Source: Natrialba sp. SSL1 (GTDB lineage: Archaea; Halobacteriota; Halobacteria; Halobacteriales; Natrialbaceae). Taken from it: 64,000 bases of DNA. Positions 34,841 through 44,570 of this stretch are shown one piece after another. Position numbers and translations under genes: made by a program. Where the stretch lies: positions 1-64,000 of the forward strand of contig NZ_MASN01000017.1 of the NCBI RefSeq assembly GCF_001861355.1. Reading direction: 5' to 3'. Within the stretch, counting starts at the first letter, position 1, and each line of letters opens with the position of its first letter. The notes under the pieces are model-generated. The model was not told the DNA's origin. It saw only the letters and a program-made list of their open reading frames with translations, and searched no databases.

Positions 34841-36745
34841 TTAGTCACCTGCAGCGGGTTCGATTCGGACCTGTGCGGTCGGTTCGCGCTCTTCCTCGGC
34901 GACGTTGACCTCGTAGCCCTCGACGATCTCGGCGGGCTCGAACGGGTTGCCGTTGTACTTGAGGAGGCTGGTGAGCTTCTCGCCGAAGCGGCCCAGTTCC
35001 TTCTGCAGCAGGCCGCGGAACTGCGCGCTGGCGTTCATCTCGACGACCATCGCCTCGTCGACGCTCTCCAGGAACTCGGTCACTTCCTGCTCCGGGAACG
35101 GCATCATGTCCGAGACGCTGAGGCCGCGGACGGAGTGACCGTCCGCGTTCAGGCGATCGATTGCCTCTTCGACGGCACCCTGGCTCGAGCCCCACGTGAT
35201 GATACCGTACTCGGCATCTTCCTCGCCGAAGTAGGTCTGCGTGGAGTCGCGTTCCTCGTTGAGCTCGGTCCGGATCGCCTCGAGCTTCTCGAGACGCCGG
35301 TCCATCTGGGCGACGCGGTTGTCGGGGTCCTCGCTGATGTGGCCGACCGGGCTGTGTTCGTTACCCGTCGCGAGGTAGCGGCCGTTCTTCTGTCCGGGCA
35401 GCGAGCGCGGTGCGACGCCGTCCTCGGCGGTCTCGTAGTTGAAGCGCTTGAACTTCCCGGAGTTGTCGTGTGCGGCCTCCTTCAGCTCTTCTTCGGTCAG
35501 CGTCGAGCCGAGGTCAGGCGACGGCTCGCGGTCGAAGAACTCGACGTCGACGTTCTTGTTCTCGCCGGAGAGCTTCTGGTCGTAGATGAGCATGACCGGG
35601 ATCTGGTAGTCCCACGCGATGTCGAACGCGAGGCGGGTCTGCTCGTAGGCCTCCTCGATGTTCCCGGGCGCGAAGACGACGCGCTGGGAGTCGCCCTGGC
35701 TGGTGTAGAGAACGTGTTCGAGGTCGGCCTGCTCTGGCTTCGTCGGCATCCCGGTCGACGGACCGGCACGCATCGACTCGACGAGCACGAGCGGCGTCTC
35801 GGTCATCTCGGCGAGGCCGAGCGGTTCGCTCATCAGCGCGAAGCCACCGCCCGAGGAACCGGACATAGCCTTCACGCCGGCGTGGCTGGCACCGACGGCC
35901 AGCGCAGCGGCAGCGATCTCGTCTTCGACCTGCTCGGAGATCCCGCCCATGTCTGGGAAGTTCTGGCTGAGGATGGTGAAGACGTCCGTCCACGGCGTCA
36001 TCGGGTAGCCGGCGATGAAGCGACAGCCGGCGTCGATTGCACCGTAGGCGATCGCGTTCGAACCCGACAGCAGCGCCTGCTCGGTGTCGTGGTCGCCCGT
36101 TGGCACGCGAAGGTCGTGTTCGAACTCGTACTCCTCGTTGACGTCCTCGTAGGCCTCGTGGAGAATATCCAGGTTCGCCTCGAGTACGTCGCCGCCCATG
36201 GCGTCCGACATGAGATCCTCGATGTGTTCGAGGTCCATGTCGAGCAGCGCGGCGGTCGCGCCGACGCCGGCGGTGTTGCGCATGACTTCGCGGCCGTGTT
36301 CCTTGGCGAGGCCGCGCAGGTCGAGCGGGAAGACGTGCCAGTCGTTCTCCTCGGCGCGTTCGTCCAGGTTGAGTGCCTCGACGTCGTCCTCGCTCACGAG
36401 ACCCTCGTCGTAGATGATGACGCCGCCTTCGCGGAGTTCGTCCAGGTTCTCCGAGAGGGGCTTGATCTCCTCGTTGCCGTAGTAGGCCTCTTCCTGCGGG
36501 TTGCGGGCGAAGGAGTCACCCAGCGCGAGCAGGAAGTTGTAGCCATCCCCACGTGACTGTACCTCGTGTTCTGCGGCTCGGATCTCGACGTACGTGTGGC
36601 CGCCCCGGATCCGCGATGGATAGTGGCGGTGTGTAAATACGTTGAGCCCCGAACGCATCAGCGCTTTTGCGAAGTTCTGACTCGTCGAGTCGATCCCGTC
36701 ACCGGAACCTCCTGCGATTCGCCAGATAAGTTCGTCGTCGCTCAT
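34841..36745 (-). CDS. korA: 2-oxoacid:ferredoxin oxidoreductase, alpha subunit
   Basis: A 634-residue fused gamma-alpha subunit. The N-terminal gamma domain (IWRIAGGSGDGIDSTSQNFA, about 5-24; RIRGGHTYVEI) occupies about 1-195; the pyrimidine-binding domain starts at about 213 (SNAIAYGAIDAGCRFIAGYPMTPWTD) and includes GASHAGVKAMSGSSGGGF. The YPMTPWTD loop replaces the more common YPITPSTE. With KorB it makes acyl-CoA and reduced ferredoxin for the halophilic citric-acid cycle. First gene of the pair; haloarchaea use this enzyme instead of the dehydrogenase complex. It might be the pyruvate enzyme, as the two are hard to tell apart. Confidence 0.92.
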   Translation of the reverse strand: MSDDELIWRIAGGSGDGIDSTSQNFAKALMRSGLNVFTHRHYPSRIRGGHTYVEIRAAEHEVQSRGDGYNFLLALGDSFARNPQEEAYYGNEEIKPLSENLDELREGGVIIYDEGLVSEDDVEALNLDERAEENDWHVFPLDLRGLAKEHGREVMRNTAGVGATAALLDMDLEHIEDLMSDAMGGDVLEANLDILHEAYEDVNEEYEFEHDLRVPTGDHDTEQALLSGSNAIAYGAIDAGCRFIAGYPMTPWTDVFTILSQNFPDMGGISEQVEDEIAAAALAVGASHAGVKAMSGSSGGGFALMSEPLGLAEMTETPLVLVESMRAGPSTGMPTKPEQADLEHVLYTSQGDSQRVVFAPGNIEEAYEQTRLAFDIAWDYQIPVMLIYDQKLSGENKNVDVEFFDREPSPDLGSTLTEEELKEAAHDNSGKFKRFNYETAEDGVAPRSLPGQKNGRYLATGNEHSPVGHISEDPDNRVAQMDRRLEKLEAIRTELNEERDSTQTYFGEEDAEYGIITWGSSQGAVEEAIDRLNADGHSVRGLSVSDMMPFPEQEVTEFLESVDEAMVVEMNASAQFRGLLQKELGRFGEKLTSLLKYNGNPFEPAEIVEGYEVNVAEEEREPTAQVRIEPAAGD

Positions 36746-36933
36746 AGTAAATCAGTGGCCGGTGGGCCAACCGTAGCTGAGATTTGCCCCACTTGCCCTA
36801 AAGCCTTTGCTATAGATTACCAAGGATCTATCGTGAAGAATCCATACTCGGCCGGCTAACCCCTACGAACAATCATTACTAAGTGGGCGTAACTGTGCAG
36901 AATTGTCCACATTTTCACCCCCGATCAAGTCCG

Positions 36934-37176
36934 CTACGTGACACTACTTGCGCTGTTGAACGAGCATGCGTCCACCCATAATCGGAGCAGCCTGTACACA
37001 CCGTACCCAAGGCCCGCGGCAACCACGAGCCCAGCAAGCGACCCAAGACGGACCCCACCGTCCTGCCCGACTATCCGTACGACTCCGATGAGGGTCCACG
37101 CGTATCCGACCGCCGCAGTCCCAAGTATCAGTCTGAACTGCAGGTCGGTCACGGCGATTCGCTCGAAGAGACCCAT
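36934..37176 (-). CDS. Small membrane protein, unknown
   Basis: An 80-residue protein with two hydrophobic segments (about 14-36 and 44-64; GTAAVGYAWTLIGVVRIVG and LAGLVVAAGLGYGVYRLL). The codon usage is less GC-rich than its neighbours, and the C-terminus (DACSFNSASSVT) is not acidic, so it is a less certain gene. A start at 37176 is reasonable. It is transcribed away from the VOC gene. The function is unknown. Confidence 0.5.
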   Translation of the reverse strand: MGLFERIAVTDLQFRLILGTAAVGYAWTLIGVVRIVGQDGGVRLGSLAGLVVAAGLGYGVYRLLRLWVDACSFNSASSVT

Positions 37177-37288
37177 TAGTCGTAGTGTCTCACCACCAAC
37201 AGAAATACATTAGTACGTTCTTTGATGCGTCTCCTCCAATCTCGCACCGAGGAGTTCATTGGCCGATAGTTCGACGCGGTGAACACGC

Positions 37289-37729
37289 ATGGAAACCGGC
37301 CACGATACATCTGACCACGCCGCACCGGACCACGCCGCACCCGAACACGCCGGCCAACTCCACCACGTCGAACTCTGCACCACAAACCTCGAGTCGTCGG
37401 TCGACTTCTGGAACTGGCTGCTCGGTGCACTCGAGTACGAACCAAAAAACGAGTGGGTGGGTGGCCGTTCCTGGATCAACGGGCCGACCTACATTGTCGT
37501 CAAAGAGACCGACACCGACGACCCGTTCGACCGACGCGCGCCGGGACTGGACCACCTCGCGTTCCACGCCGCATCCCGAGCAACGGTCGACGAACTCACC
37601 GCAGGCATCCGCGAACGGACTGATTCGACCGTTCTCTACGACGACCAGCATCCCTACGCTGGCGGTTACTATGCACTCTACTGCGAGGATCCGATGGGGA
37701 TCACGATCGAAGTCGTCGGTCCAGAGTGA
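37289..37729 (+). CDS. VOC-family protein
   Basis: A 146-residue single-module vicinal-oxygen-chelate protein. The first 20 residues are a His/Asp/Ala-rich repeat (DHAAPDHAAPEHAG). The domain starts QLHHVELCTTNLESSVDFWNWLL, with later DHLAFHA and DPMGITIEVV, giving likely metal ligands H24, H91 and E144. The substrate is not known. The His-rich repeat could bind metal but may just be slippage of a short DNA repeat. Confidence 0.82.
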   Translation: METGHDTSDHAAPDHAAPEHAGQLHHVELCTTNLESSVDFWNWLLGALEYEPKNEWVGGRSWINGPTYIVVKETDTDDPFDRRAPGLDHLAFHAASRATVDELTAGIRERTDSTVLYDDQHPYAGGYYALYCEDPMGITIEVVGPE

Positions 37730-37806
37730 CGGCAGAGCCAGCGAGCGATCTCCCTCTGGCGCTCACTGACGAGAGCCCGTTCTCCAGAGTTCGTTCAGAA
37801 TCGAGG

Positions 37807-38589
37807 CTACGACTCGAGTACCGTCGACGGCGAAACCGGCTCCAGACCCAACTCGGCGGCGTACTCCTCGAGGAACGTCGCCCGCTCACCGATCTCTCCG
37901 GGACGGTGGGAGTCAGAGCCGACCGTCACCGGCACGTCGTACTCGCGTAAGGTCGACAGAAACGTCGACGACGGGTGGACGATCTCGGCATCCGTGAGCG
38001 CCCGGCCGGCGTTGAGTTCCGGGATGGTACTCGAGTCCGCGAACGCCTGGGCGACCCGGCGGTAGTGGTTCGTGGTTGCGCGGCCGCGAAGCGGCGGGGT
38101 GCGTTCGATCAGGTCGACGTGGGCGGCGATGTCGAACAGTTCTGACTCGATGAGCGAGACGAGGGTGTCGAAGTAGTCGTCGACGACGGCGTTGCGTTCC
38201 TCGTCGGTCCGCGCTGCGAACGCCGAGGGTATCTGGACGTTCTCGCCGCCGACGGTGTGGACGCTGCCGATGCTGTAGTCGAAGCCGGCGTCGTCGAGAA
38301 AGGCCTCGATTTCGGCCTCGTCGCGCGGATTGTAGTCCATTTCGACGGCGTCGTAGACCGGAATCGACGTTTCTTCGCGGACGCGCTCGATGCCCTCGCG
38401 GCGGCGTTCATAGGTGAGATCGAGGTTGAAGCCGTACAGTGTGCGCATGCTGTCAGCACCGGTGCGGTCGGCGACGTTGCAGTGGTCTGCGAAGCCGATG
38501 CCGTCGAGTCCGGCGGATTCGGCGGCGCGGACCATCCCTCTGAGAAAGCTCCCGTCCGAGTAGTTCGAGTGGACGTGGAAGTCGTGCAT
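37807..38589 (-). CDS. PHP-domain phosphoesterase (histidinol-phosphatase-like)
   Basis: A 260-residue metal-dependent phosphoesterase with all four PHP motifs: FHVHSNYSDGS (H5, H7), FADHCN (about 35), GSVHTVGG (about 112), and GSDSHRPGEIGE (about 226). The fold is a distorted TIM barrel with three metal ions. In archaea such enzymes serve as histidinol phosphatase or hydrolyse other small phosphoesters; nothing close by points to histidine biosynthesis. The first codon is ATG at 38589. Confidence 0.85.
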   Translation of the reverse strand: MHDFHVHSNYSDGSFLRGMVRAAESAGLDGIGFADHCNVADRTGADSMRTLYGFNLDLTYERRREGIERVREETSIPVYDAVEMDYNPRDEAEIEAFLDDAGFDYSIGSVHTVGGENVQIPSAFAARTDEERNAVVDDYFDTLVSLIESELFDIAAHVDLIERTPPLRGRATTNHYRRVAQAFADSSTIPELNAGRALTDAEIVHPSSTFLSTLREYDVPVTVGSDSHRPGEIGERATFLEEYAAELGLEPVSPSTVLES

Positions 38590-38700
38590 ACCGGAGACAC
38601 GGCGAACGATGGGTTAGGTGTTGTGACCAACGCAAGTGCACTTGCCGTGCACCTTGTGTGCCGCCCCACCGACTAGAAACGGACCAAAAACAGGGCGTAG

Positions 38701-39852
38701 CTACTCGTTCTGCGGGTTGCTCGGGTGGTAGTCGGTATCGTACTCGCCGGACTGGCCGTCGACGCGGTCGGGATTGAGGCGGCCCGAGAGCAGCATGAAG
38801 TCGACCAGCGTCAGCGCGAGCATCGCCTCGACGACCGGCACGCCGCGGGGCGGGAGAACGGGGTCGTGGCGGCCGATGACCTTCTCCTCTTTCAGTTCGC
38901 CGGTCTCCCAGTCGGCGGTCTGCTGGCTCTTCGGAATCGAGGTCGGCGCGTGGAGGGTGACCTCGCCGTAGATCGGTTCGCCCGAACTAATGCCGCCCTG
39001 GATGCCGCCGTGGTCGTTCTCGACGGGCGTCGGATTCCCGTCCGAATCGAACTCCCAATCGTCGTTTCGCTCCTTCCCGGTCCACTCCGCGGCCTCCGTT
39101 CCGAGGCCGAACTCGAACGCCGTCGTCGCTGGCACCGCCATCATCGCCTGTCCGAGTCGCGCCGAAAGGGAGTCAAAGCGCGGCGCGCCGAGACCGACAG
39201 GAACGCCCTGCGCTTCGAAGTAGATCGAACCGCCGATCGAGTCGCCCTCTTCCTGGTACTCCTCGATCAGTTCCTGCATCTCGGCGGCCGTCTCGGGGTG
39301 TGCACAGCGCACGTCGTTCTCCTCGGAGTGGGCCAGCATCTCCTCGAAGCTGACCTCGGGGGCCTCGATATCGCCGATCTGGTTGACGTGGGCCTTGAGT
39401 TCGATCCCTTCGCGGGCGAGCAACTTCTCCGCGATTGCGCCCGCTGCGACCCAGTTGACCGTCTCCCGGGCCGAGGAGCGGCCGCCGCCGCCCCAGTTTC
39501 GCGTCCCGAACTTCGCCGAGTACGTGAAGTCACCGTGAGACGGCCGTGGCGCGGTGATAAAGGGCTCGTACTTGCCCGAGCGCGCGTCCTTGTTCTGGAT
39601 CACGAGCCCGATCGGCGTACCGGTGGTGTAGCCGTCCTGAATCCCGGACTTGATCGAGACGTCGTCGGGTTCGCCGCGGCTGGTCGTGATCATCGACTGA
39701 CCCGGCTTGCGCCGGTCCAGGTCGGCCTGAATATCTTCCTCGGAGAGTTCGAGGCCGGCGGGACAGCCGGAAATGGTACACCCCATCGCCTCGCCGTGGC
39801 TCTCGCCGAACGTGGTCACCTGAAAGAGGCGACCGAACCGATTGCCGTTCAT
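38701..39852 (-). CDS. aroC: Chorismate synthase AroC
   Basis: A 383-residue enzyme that turns EPSP into chorismate, the last step of the shikimate path, using reduced FMN. It begins NGNRFGRLFQVTTFGESHG, and GRSSARETVNWVAAGAIAEK and DPVLPPRGVPVVEAMLAL are family motifs. Start: the ATG at 39852 is chosen over a GTG two codons upstream. aroA lies 2.6 kb away (42445-43740) on the same strand, and tyrA at 47212. It stands between the PHP gene and a phosphodiesterase-like gene with no overlap. Confidence 0.95.
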   Translation of the reverse strand: MNGNRFGRLFQVTTFGESHGEAMGCTISGCPAGLELSEEDIQADLDRRKPGQSMITTSRGEPDDVSIKSGIQDGYTTGTPIGLVIQNKDARSGKYEPFITAPRPSHGDFTYSAKFGTRNWGGGGRSSARETVNWVAAGAIAEKLLAREGIELKAHVNQIGDIEAPEVSFEEMLAHSEENDVRCAHPETAAEMQELIEEYQEEGDSIGGSIYFEAQGVPVGLGAPRFDSLSARLGQAMMAVPATTAFEFGLGTEAAEWTGKERNDDWEFDSDGNPTPVENDHGGIQGGISSGEPIYGEVTLHAPTSIPKSQQTADWETGELKEEKVIGRHDPVLPPRGVPVVEAMLALTLVDFMLLSGRLNPDRVDGQSGEYDTDYHPSNPQNE

Positions 39853-39966
39853 TGCCACCCCCTCGGAGACGCGGACACTTAGCCCTGCAGGATCCCTGCG
39901 AATTTTCGCCGCTGCCGGTGGTCGGTGGTACTCGAGTCGAGTCGCCCACAGGAGCCTACGACCACC

Positions 39967-41397
39967 CTACCCGCGAAGCGAATCCAGTCGCACCGCCGCG
40001 AGCGGGACGAGCATCTCCTCGCGCGTGAGCCCGCCGTGCAGGCCGATCTGGTCCCCAACCGCACTCTCGTCGGTGCCCGGTAGCGGCCACGACAGCCCGC
40101 GATTGCGGTGGATGACGAGCAGGTCACCGCAGCGCGAGTCGAACAGCGACGACGGCGTGCCGGGACCGAACAGGTCGCGCTCCAGTGCCTCCTCACGAGT
40201 AACGATCATCGCCTCGTCCCCGAGGTGGGTCTCGAGTTGCTCCCGAACGTCAGCGACTCGATCGGGCTGCACGTGGAAGTGGACGTTTCGCGGGCTCCCG
40301 GTCGGCAGCCGCGGCTCGCCGTGTTCATCACGCCGGAACGACTCGCGAATGGTCGGCCAGTCGTCCCAGGTTGCCATCTCGATATTCTCCGACGGCACGG
40401 TGTCGACGAGTCCGTGATCCGCCGTCACCAGCAGGAGCGTTCGCTCGGCGACCGAAGACTCGAGTGCCGCCACGAATTCCCGCTGGAGCTGCGTCGTGAT
40501 CGTGTCGAGCTCGTCCTGGTACCGGTCGGCTGTCGTCCCTTCGACGTGAGACACCGCGTCGATGGTCGGTTCGTAGGCGTAGACGTACGTCGGCGTCCGC
40601 GTCGATGCCGACGGTGCGGTTGACGACGGTCTCGACCCAGACGACTCACACACTTCCCGGATAGTCGCCGCGAGGTCGGCCGGATCTCCGTAGCCGATCC
40701 GTTCCGCGCCAGCCGTGCTCGCGCGGCTGTACCCCGAGTCTGCGTACGCCTCGGGCTGAATCGCGTAGCTCTCGATTCCCTCGTCGACCGCTCGCGTGTA
40801 CACCGGCTCGGCGTCGAACAGATCGTCTGGGTCCGCGTCAGGTGCGACCGACTCGAGTGGCTCGCCGCTCGTCGTCAGGAACGGGAGCGTCGTGATTACC
40901 TGGTCGGCGGATGCGAGGTACTGGAACCAGCCGAGAAGGCCGTGTTCGACGGGCAGCGCACCGGTCTGGAGGGTCGTTATCGCTGCGGCGGTTTCGGAGG
41001 GATAGATCGAGGTGAGCGGCGTGACGGTTCCCTGGTCAGTAATCCGAGCGAGCAGGTCGTGGTCGCGATAGTCGCGCGTCCAGTGTTCGTAGCCGAAGCC
41101 GTCGAGGAGGAACAGGACGACGGTGTCGATGCCGTCGAGGTCCACACCGTCGAAGACTGAGTCTGGGAGCCGATGGTCGAAGGCGTCCGCACTCGAGTGC
41201 GAAAGCAGCGAGAGCGCGGTTTCGGGGACGTTGGCGACGCAGTAGTCGTCGTATGCGGGGAACCAGTACGCTGCAGCGTCGTCGTCTCCCAGCTCTGGGT
41301 CGCTCGCGTCTCCGGTAGCGCCGTCGGTAGCCTCGACACTACCTACGTGCTCGCGTTGTGTCGCACGCAGTCGCCGTTCGACGGACTCCTGAAGCAT
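39967..41397 (-). CDS. Alkaline phosphatase superfamily (nucleotide pyrophosphatase-like) protein
   Basis: A 476-residue metal-dependent hydrolase. It shows the superfamily sites: metal Asp in LFLLDGFGYEHW (about 96), nucleophilic Thr/Ser in TSIYPSETAAAITTLQTGALP (about 128-148), Asp/His in EPTIDAVSH (about 300) and TADHGLVD (about 342), and His in GLHGGLTREEM (about 455). The N-terminal 60 residues are polar and halophilic. Members of the family cleave phosphodiesters or pyrophosphates, or transfer phosphoethanolamine. No signal peptide is seen. Function beyond the superfamily is open. Confidence 0.82.
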   Translation of the reverse strand: MLQESVERRLRATQREHVGSVEATDGATGDASDPELGDDDAAAYWFPAYDDYCVANVPETALSLLSHSSADAFDHRLPDSVFDGVDLDGIDTVVLFLLDGFGYEHWTRDYRDHDLLARITDQGTVTPLTSIYPSETAAAITTLQTGALPVEHGLLGWFQYLASADQVITTLPFLTTSGEPLESVAPDADPDDLFDAEPVYTRAVDEGIESYAIQPEAYADSGYSRASTAGAERIGYGDPADLAATIREVCESSGSRPSSTAPSASTRTPTYVYAYEPTIDAVSHVEGTTADRYQDELDTITTQLQREFVAALESSVAERTLLLVTADHGLVDTVPSENIEMATWDDWPTIRESFRRDEHGEPRLPTGSPRNVHFHVQPDRVADVREQLETHLGDEAMIVTREEALERDLFGPGTPSSLFDSRCGDLLVIHRNRGLSWPLPGTDESAVGDQIGLHGGLTREEMLVPLAAVRLDSLRG

Positions 41398-41554
41398 GAT
41401 CCGTTCTTCGCCACCGCTCCAATAAGTGCTATCGGTGGTTTGACACGGGGAAACACGACACGACACGAGACGGGTGTAGCCAGCGAGTCCAGTCAGGCGC
41501 GCCGTATCGCGACTACTGGACGCGAGAGACAGGGATGGCCAGTCGGTGTGTCGA

Positions 41555-42388
41555 CTATCGCCACTCGCCCGCCAATAGCACCGACATGACGAGACTGATG
41601 AGGCTGAACGCGACGATCATCGTGAGCACGCTCGGATTCGAAAAGCTCGCCGTCGCGATCAGGAGTGCGATAGCCGCGTTTCGCGCCGCAGTCGTCGTCG
41701 CGAGCACCTCCCGCGTGGTGCGCGCTGGGCCGCCGAACGCGTACCCGAGCAGCAATGAACTCCCCACGACGACGATGGAGACGAACAGCGTTCCGGTCCC
41801 GACCAGCCCCAGGAGTTCCTCGCCGTTGATGACCACTAGCAACGCGATCAAGAGTAGCAGGGAAAGGGTCGAGAGGCGCTGGACCGGTGGATACAGCCGC
41901 GTCGCGAGACCTGCCGAGCGCGCGTTGACACCCAGCCCAAGCAGGAGCGGTACGAGCTGGGCCACGATCACCATTTCCGCGATGGCGACCGGGTCGACGG
42001 CGACGCCTGCGGGCATGAGCACGCTCACGGAGAGCGGAATAGAAATGACCGACACAATCCCCAGAATGGCCATTAGACCACTTGCGAAGGCGAGATCACT
42101 CCGCGAGAGTTCGGCGAGCTTCGGCCCGAACGGTGCACCCGGCGCAATCGCGATCAACAGCAGCCCAATCGCGTACTCGGTCCGCATCGGCACGGCGAGA
42201 ACGAGCCCGAACGCGAGCAGCGGCACGAGCACCAGATTCGCGACGAGTGCCCGCGCGAGCAGCCGCCGCTGCTCAAGCGACGCCCGAATCTCCTCGAGCG
42301 TCAACTCGAGTCCCATCGACAGCATCGTCGTGAGCACGAAGAAGATCGTCAGAGAATCGATGACGGCTCCGATCGGAACAGTCTCCAT
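41555..42388 (-). CDS. Bile acid:sodium symporter (BASS)-family transporter
   Basis: A 277-residue membrane protein with eight or nine hydrophobic helices, among them FFVLTTMLSMGLELTLEEI, ALVANLVLVPLLAFGLVL and LLLIAIAPGAPFGP, a pattern of the BASS superfamily (bile acid or pyruvate:sodium symporters, arsenite permease relatives). The last residues are short (AGEWR). It lies between aroA and the phosphodiesterase gene, same strand, but is not overlapping. The substrate is unknown. Confidence 0.8.
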   Translation of the reverse strand: METVPIGAVIDSLTIFFVLTTMLSMGLELTLEEIRASLEQRRLLARALVANLVLVPLLAFGLVLAVPMRTEYAIGLLLIAIAPGAPFGPKLAELSRSDLAFASGLMAILGIVSVISIPLSVSVLMPAGVAVDPVAIAEMVIVAQLVPLLLGLGVNARSAGLATRLYPPVQRLSTLSLLLLIALLVVINGEELLGLVGTGTLFVSIVVVGSSLLLGYAFGGPARTTREVLATTTAARNAAIALLIATASFSNPSVLTMIVAFSLISLVMSVLLAGEWR

Positions 42389-42444
42389 TCGGTCGTCGAG
42401 TACTCGGTCGCTCGATGTGAAAGAGCTCTCGATTTACAGGCGGT

Positions 42445-43740
42445 TCACGCCCGGTTGATGCTCGTACCGAGCTCCGCCAGCATCTCGAAGAAACCAGGGA
42501 ACGAGACATCGACGTGATCTGCGCCGCGAATCGTCGTCTCGCCCTCCGCAACCAGCCCCGCCAGCGCGAGCGACATGATGATCCGGTGGTCGCCCCGGCC
42601 CTCGACGGTCGCGCCCTCGAGTACCGACGCGTCGCCGTGGACCGTCAGCGAGTCCTGTCCTTCGGTCGTCTCGACACCCATCTTCCCGAGCTCTTCGGCC
42701 ATCGCGCTCACGCGATCGGTCTCCTTGTAGCGGACGTGTTCGGCGTTCGTGATGTGCGTGTCTCCGTCGGCGACGGCACCGAGCGTCGCGATGGTCGGCA
42801 GCAGATCCGGCGTGTCCTCGACCGAGACTTCGACGCCCTCGAGTGCACCCGCTTGCACGTCGATCGTCCCGCCCTCCTGATCCCAGTCGACGGTTGCGCC
42901 CATTCGGTCGACGATGTCGACGATGGCGGTGTCGCCCTGTGCGCTCGGGTGTGCGCCCTCGATGCGGACGCCGTCGTCGCCCGCGATAGCGCCCGCCGCG
43001 AGCGGGTAGGAGATCGACGAGAAGTCGCCCGGGACGGCGTACTCGCCGTCAGTTGCGTCGTAGGTCTGGCCGCCCTCGACGGCAAACCCGGTGTCCGTTT
43101 TGCGCGCCTCGACGCCGAACGCCTCCAGCACCTCGAGCGTAATGTCGACGTAGGGCGCGGATTTGAGTGCCGTCTCGAGTTCGATTGCGAGTCCCTCCTC
43201 GGTTACCGCGCCGGCCAGCAGCAAGGCCGTGATGTACTGCGAGGAAACGTCGCCCGGAATCGAAACCTGCCCGCCCGAGAGTGGACCGGTGACGACGAGC
43301 GGTGCCTGACCGTTCCCGCGGGTACTCAGTGCCTCGCCGCCGAGATCGGCGACGGCCTCGAGCAGCGGTCCCTGCGGACGCGAGCGAAGCGACTCGTCGC
43401 CGGTGAGCACCGACGTCCCGTCTGCGAGTGCGGCCGCGGCGGTGACGAGGCGCATCGTCGTCCCGCTGTTATCACAGTCGATGACGTCCGCGGGGACGCC
43501 GGGGCGGCCGCCGAAGCCCTCGATCTCGAGTGTGCCGTCCTGGCGCTCGACACTGCCGCCGAACAGATCGACGGCGCGGGCGGTCGCCTGCGTGTCGGCG
43601 CTCCAGAGGGCGTCCCGGACGGTCGTCTGCTCGGCGTAGCCGGCGGCGAGAATGGCCCGGTGGGTGTAGCTCTTCGAGGGGGGCGCTCGCGCGGTTCCCG
43701 CGACGCGCGAGGGCGTGATCGTGACGTTCGTCCCGTTCAT
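42445..43740 (-). CDS. aroA: 3-phosphoshikimate 1-carboxyvinyltransferase AroA
   Basis: A 431-residue enzyme (EPSP synthase) that joins shikimate-3-phosphate and phosphoenolpyruvate. The N-terminal PPSKSYTHR (K23, S24, R28) binds shikimate phosphate, [11 protein letters not shown] is the PEP-site loop (about 88-99) and RSRPQGPL follows. A later domain contains [15 protein letters not shown]. It is on the same strand as aroC, separated by two unrelated genes. A methyltransferase gene (43865) is divergent, and the intergenic 124 bases should contain both promoters. Confidence 0.95.
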   Translation of the reverse strand: MNGTNVTITPSRVAGTARAPPSKSYTHRAILAAGYAEQTTVRDALWSADTQATARAVDLFGGSVERQDGTLEIEGFGGRPGVPADVIDCDNSGTTMRLVTAAAALADGTSVLTGDESLRSRPQGPLLEAVADLGGEALSTRGNGQAPLVVTGPLSGGQVSIPGDVSSQYITALLLAGAVTEEGLAIELETALKSAPYVDITLEVLEAFGVEARKTDTGFAVEGGQTYDATDGEYAVPGDFSSISYPLAAGAIAGDDGVRIEGAHPSAQGDTAIVDIVDRMGATVDWDQEGGTIDVQAGALEGVEVSVEDTPDLLPTIATLGAVADGDTHITNAEHVRYKETDRVSAMAEELGKMGVETTEGQDSLTVHGDASVLEGATVEGRGDHRIIMSLALAGLVAEGETTIRGADHVDVSFPGFFEMLAELGTSINRA

Positions 43741-43864
43741 GCTCGGGGTGTGGGCCGGCCGGCCTATACCGGTACCGGTCGCGCCAGTATCTGTGCCCCA
43801 GTGATCGCCGCCGTGGCGCACATTCACCGGTACTTCTATGCTCGCTTCTCGAGTACACCCACCG

Positions 43865-44512
43865 ATGAGAGACGAGGAACGCGAGCGTGTCTACGGGCGG
43901 GCGGACTACTACTGGGGGACCGAGCCGAACGAGCTGGCGCACGAGGCCCTCGAACACGCGCCGGAGCGCGCGGACGCGCCGACGGTGATCGATATCGGCG
44001 CCGGCGAGGGCAGAGACGCCGTGTTCTTTGCCGAACAGGGATGGACCGTGTACGCGATGGATATCTCTCCGAACGGCCTGGAAAAGGCGGCGCGTCTCGC
44101 CGAAGACAGGGGTGTGACGATCCAGCCGATCGAAGCGGACGCGAACGAGGCGTCGCTCCCGGAGCCGGTCGACGTGGTCTACTCCGCCGGGACGATCCAG
44201 TACGTTCGACCAGCGAACCGCGAGCGCCAGCTCGAGCACTTCAAGGCGAAGACGACTCTCGGCGGCCTTCACGTCCTGTTCGCCTTCGTCAATCACCCCG
44301 ACGTTCCGACGCCACCGGACTGGACGGCCAACGAGTACTTCTACGAGCCGGGCGAGCTAGCCGGCTACTACGAGGACTGGAACGTGCTTCGGGTGGACGA
44401 CCTCGTCTTCGACGACGATTCTGGTGGCGAACCGCATCAACACGCGGCCGAGATTCTGTTCGCACGAAATCCCGACGAAACGTCGAACCGTCGGGAGGCA
44501 GAACGTAGGTAA
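43865..44512 (+). CDS. Class I SAM-dependent methyltransferase (TehB-like)
   Basis: A 215-residue methyltransferase: SAM motif [20 protein letters not shown] (about 43-61), acidic end of strand two in [10 protein letters not shown] (about 65), and [11 protein letters not shown] motif IV (about 110). It fits the tellurite-resistance TehB/thiopurine-type Rossmann fold. The ATG at 43865 is preferred to one 9 codons upstream because [17 protein letters not shown] starts the domain. The acceptor molecule is unknown. It is convergent with the LolA-like gene. Confidence 0.82.
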   Translation: MRDEERERVYGRADYYWGTEPNELAHEALEHAPERADAPTVIDIGAGEGRDAVFFAEQGWTVYAMDISPNGLEKAARLAEDRGVTIQPIEADANEASLPEPVDVVYSAGTIQYVRPANRERQLEHFKAKTTLGGLHVLFAFVNHPDVPTPPDWTANEYFYEPGELAGYYEDWNVLRVDDLVFDDDSGGEPHQHAAEILFARNPDETSNRREAERR

Positions 44513-44570
44513 TACCTACCCCGAACAGCACATCTACTGGCCGCGATTGACCGCCGTTCCCCCGACGACG

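Noticed and set aside
33908-36556. Long open frame on the plus strand (882 codons)
   Set aside because: It is antisense to korA and korB, whose family motifs are clear. High GC third positions leave long open antisense frames; the translation has no recognisable domain.
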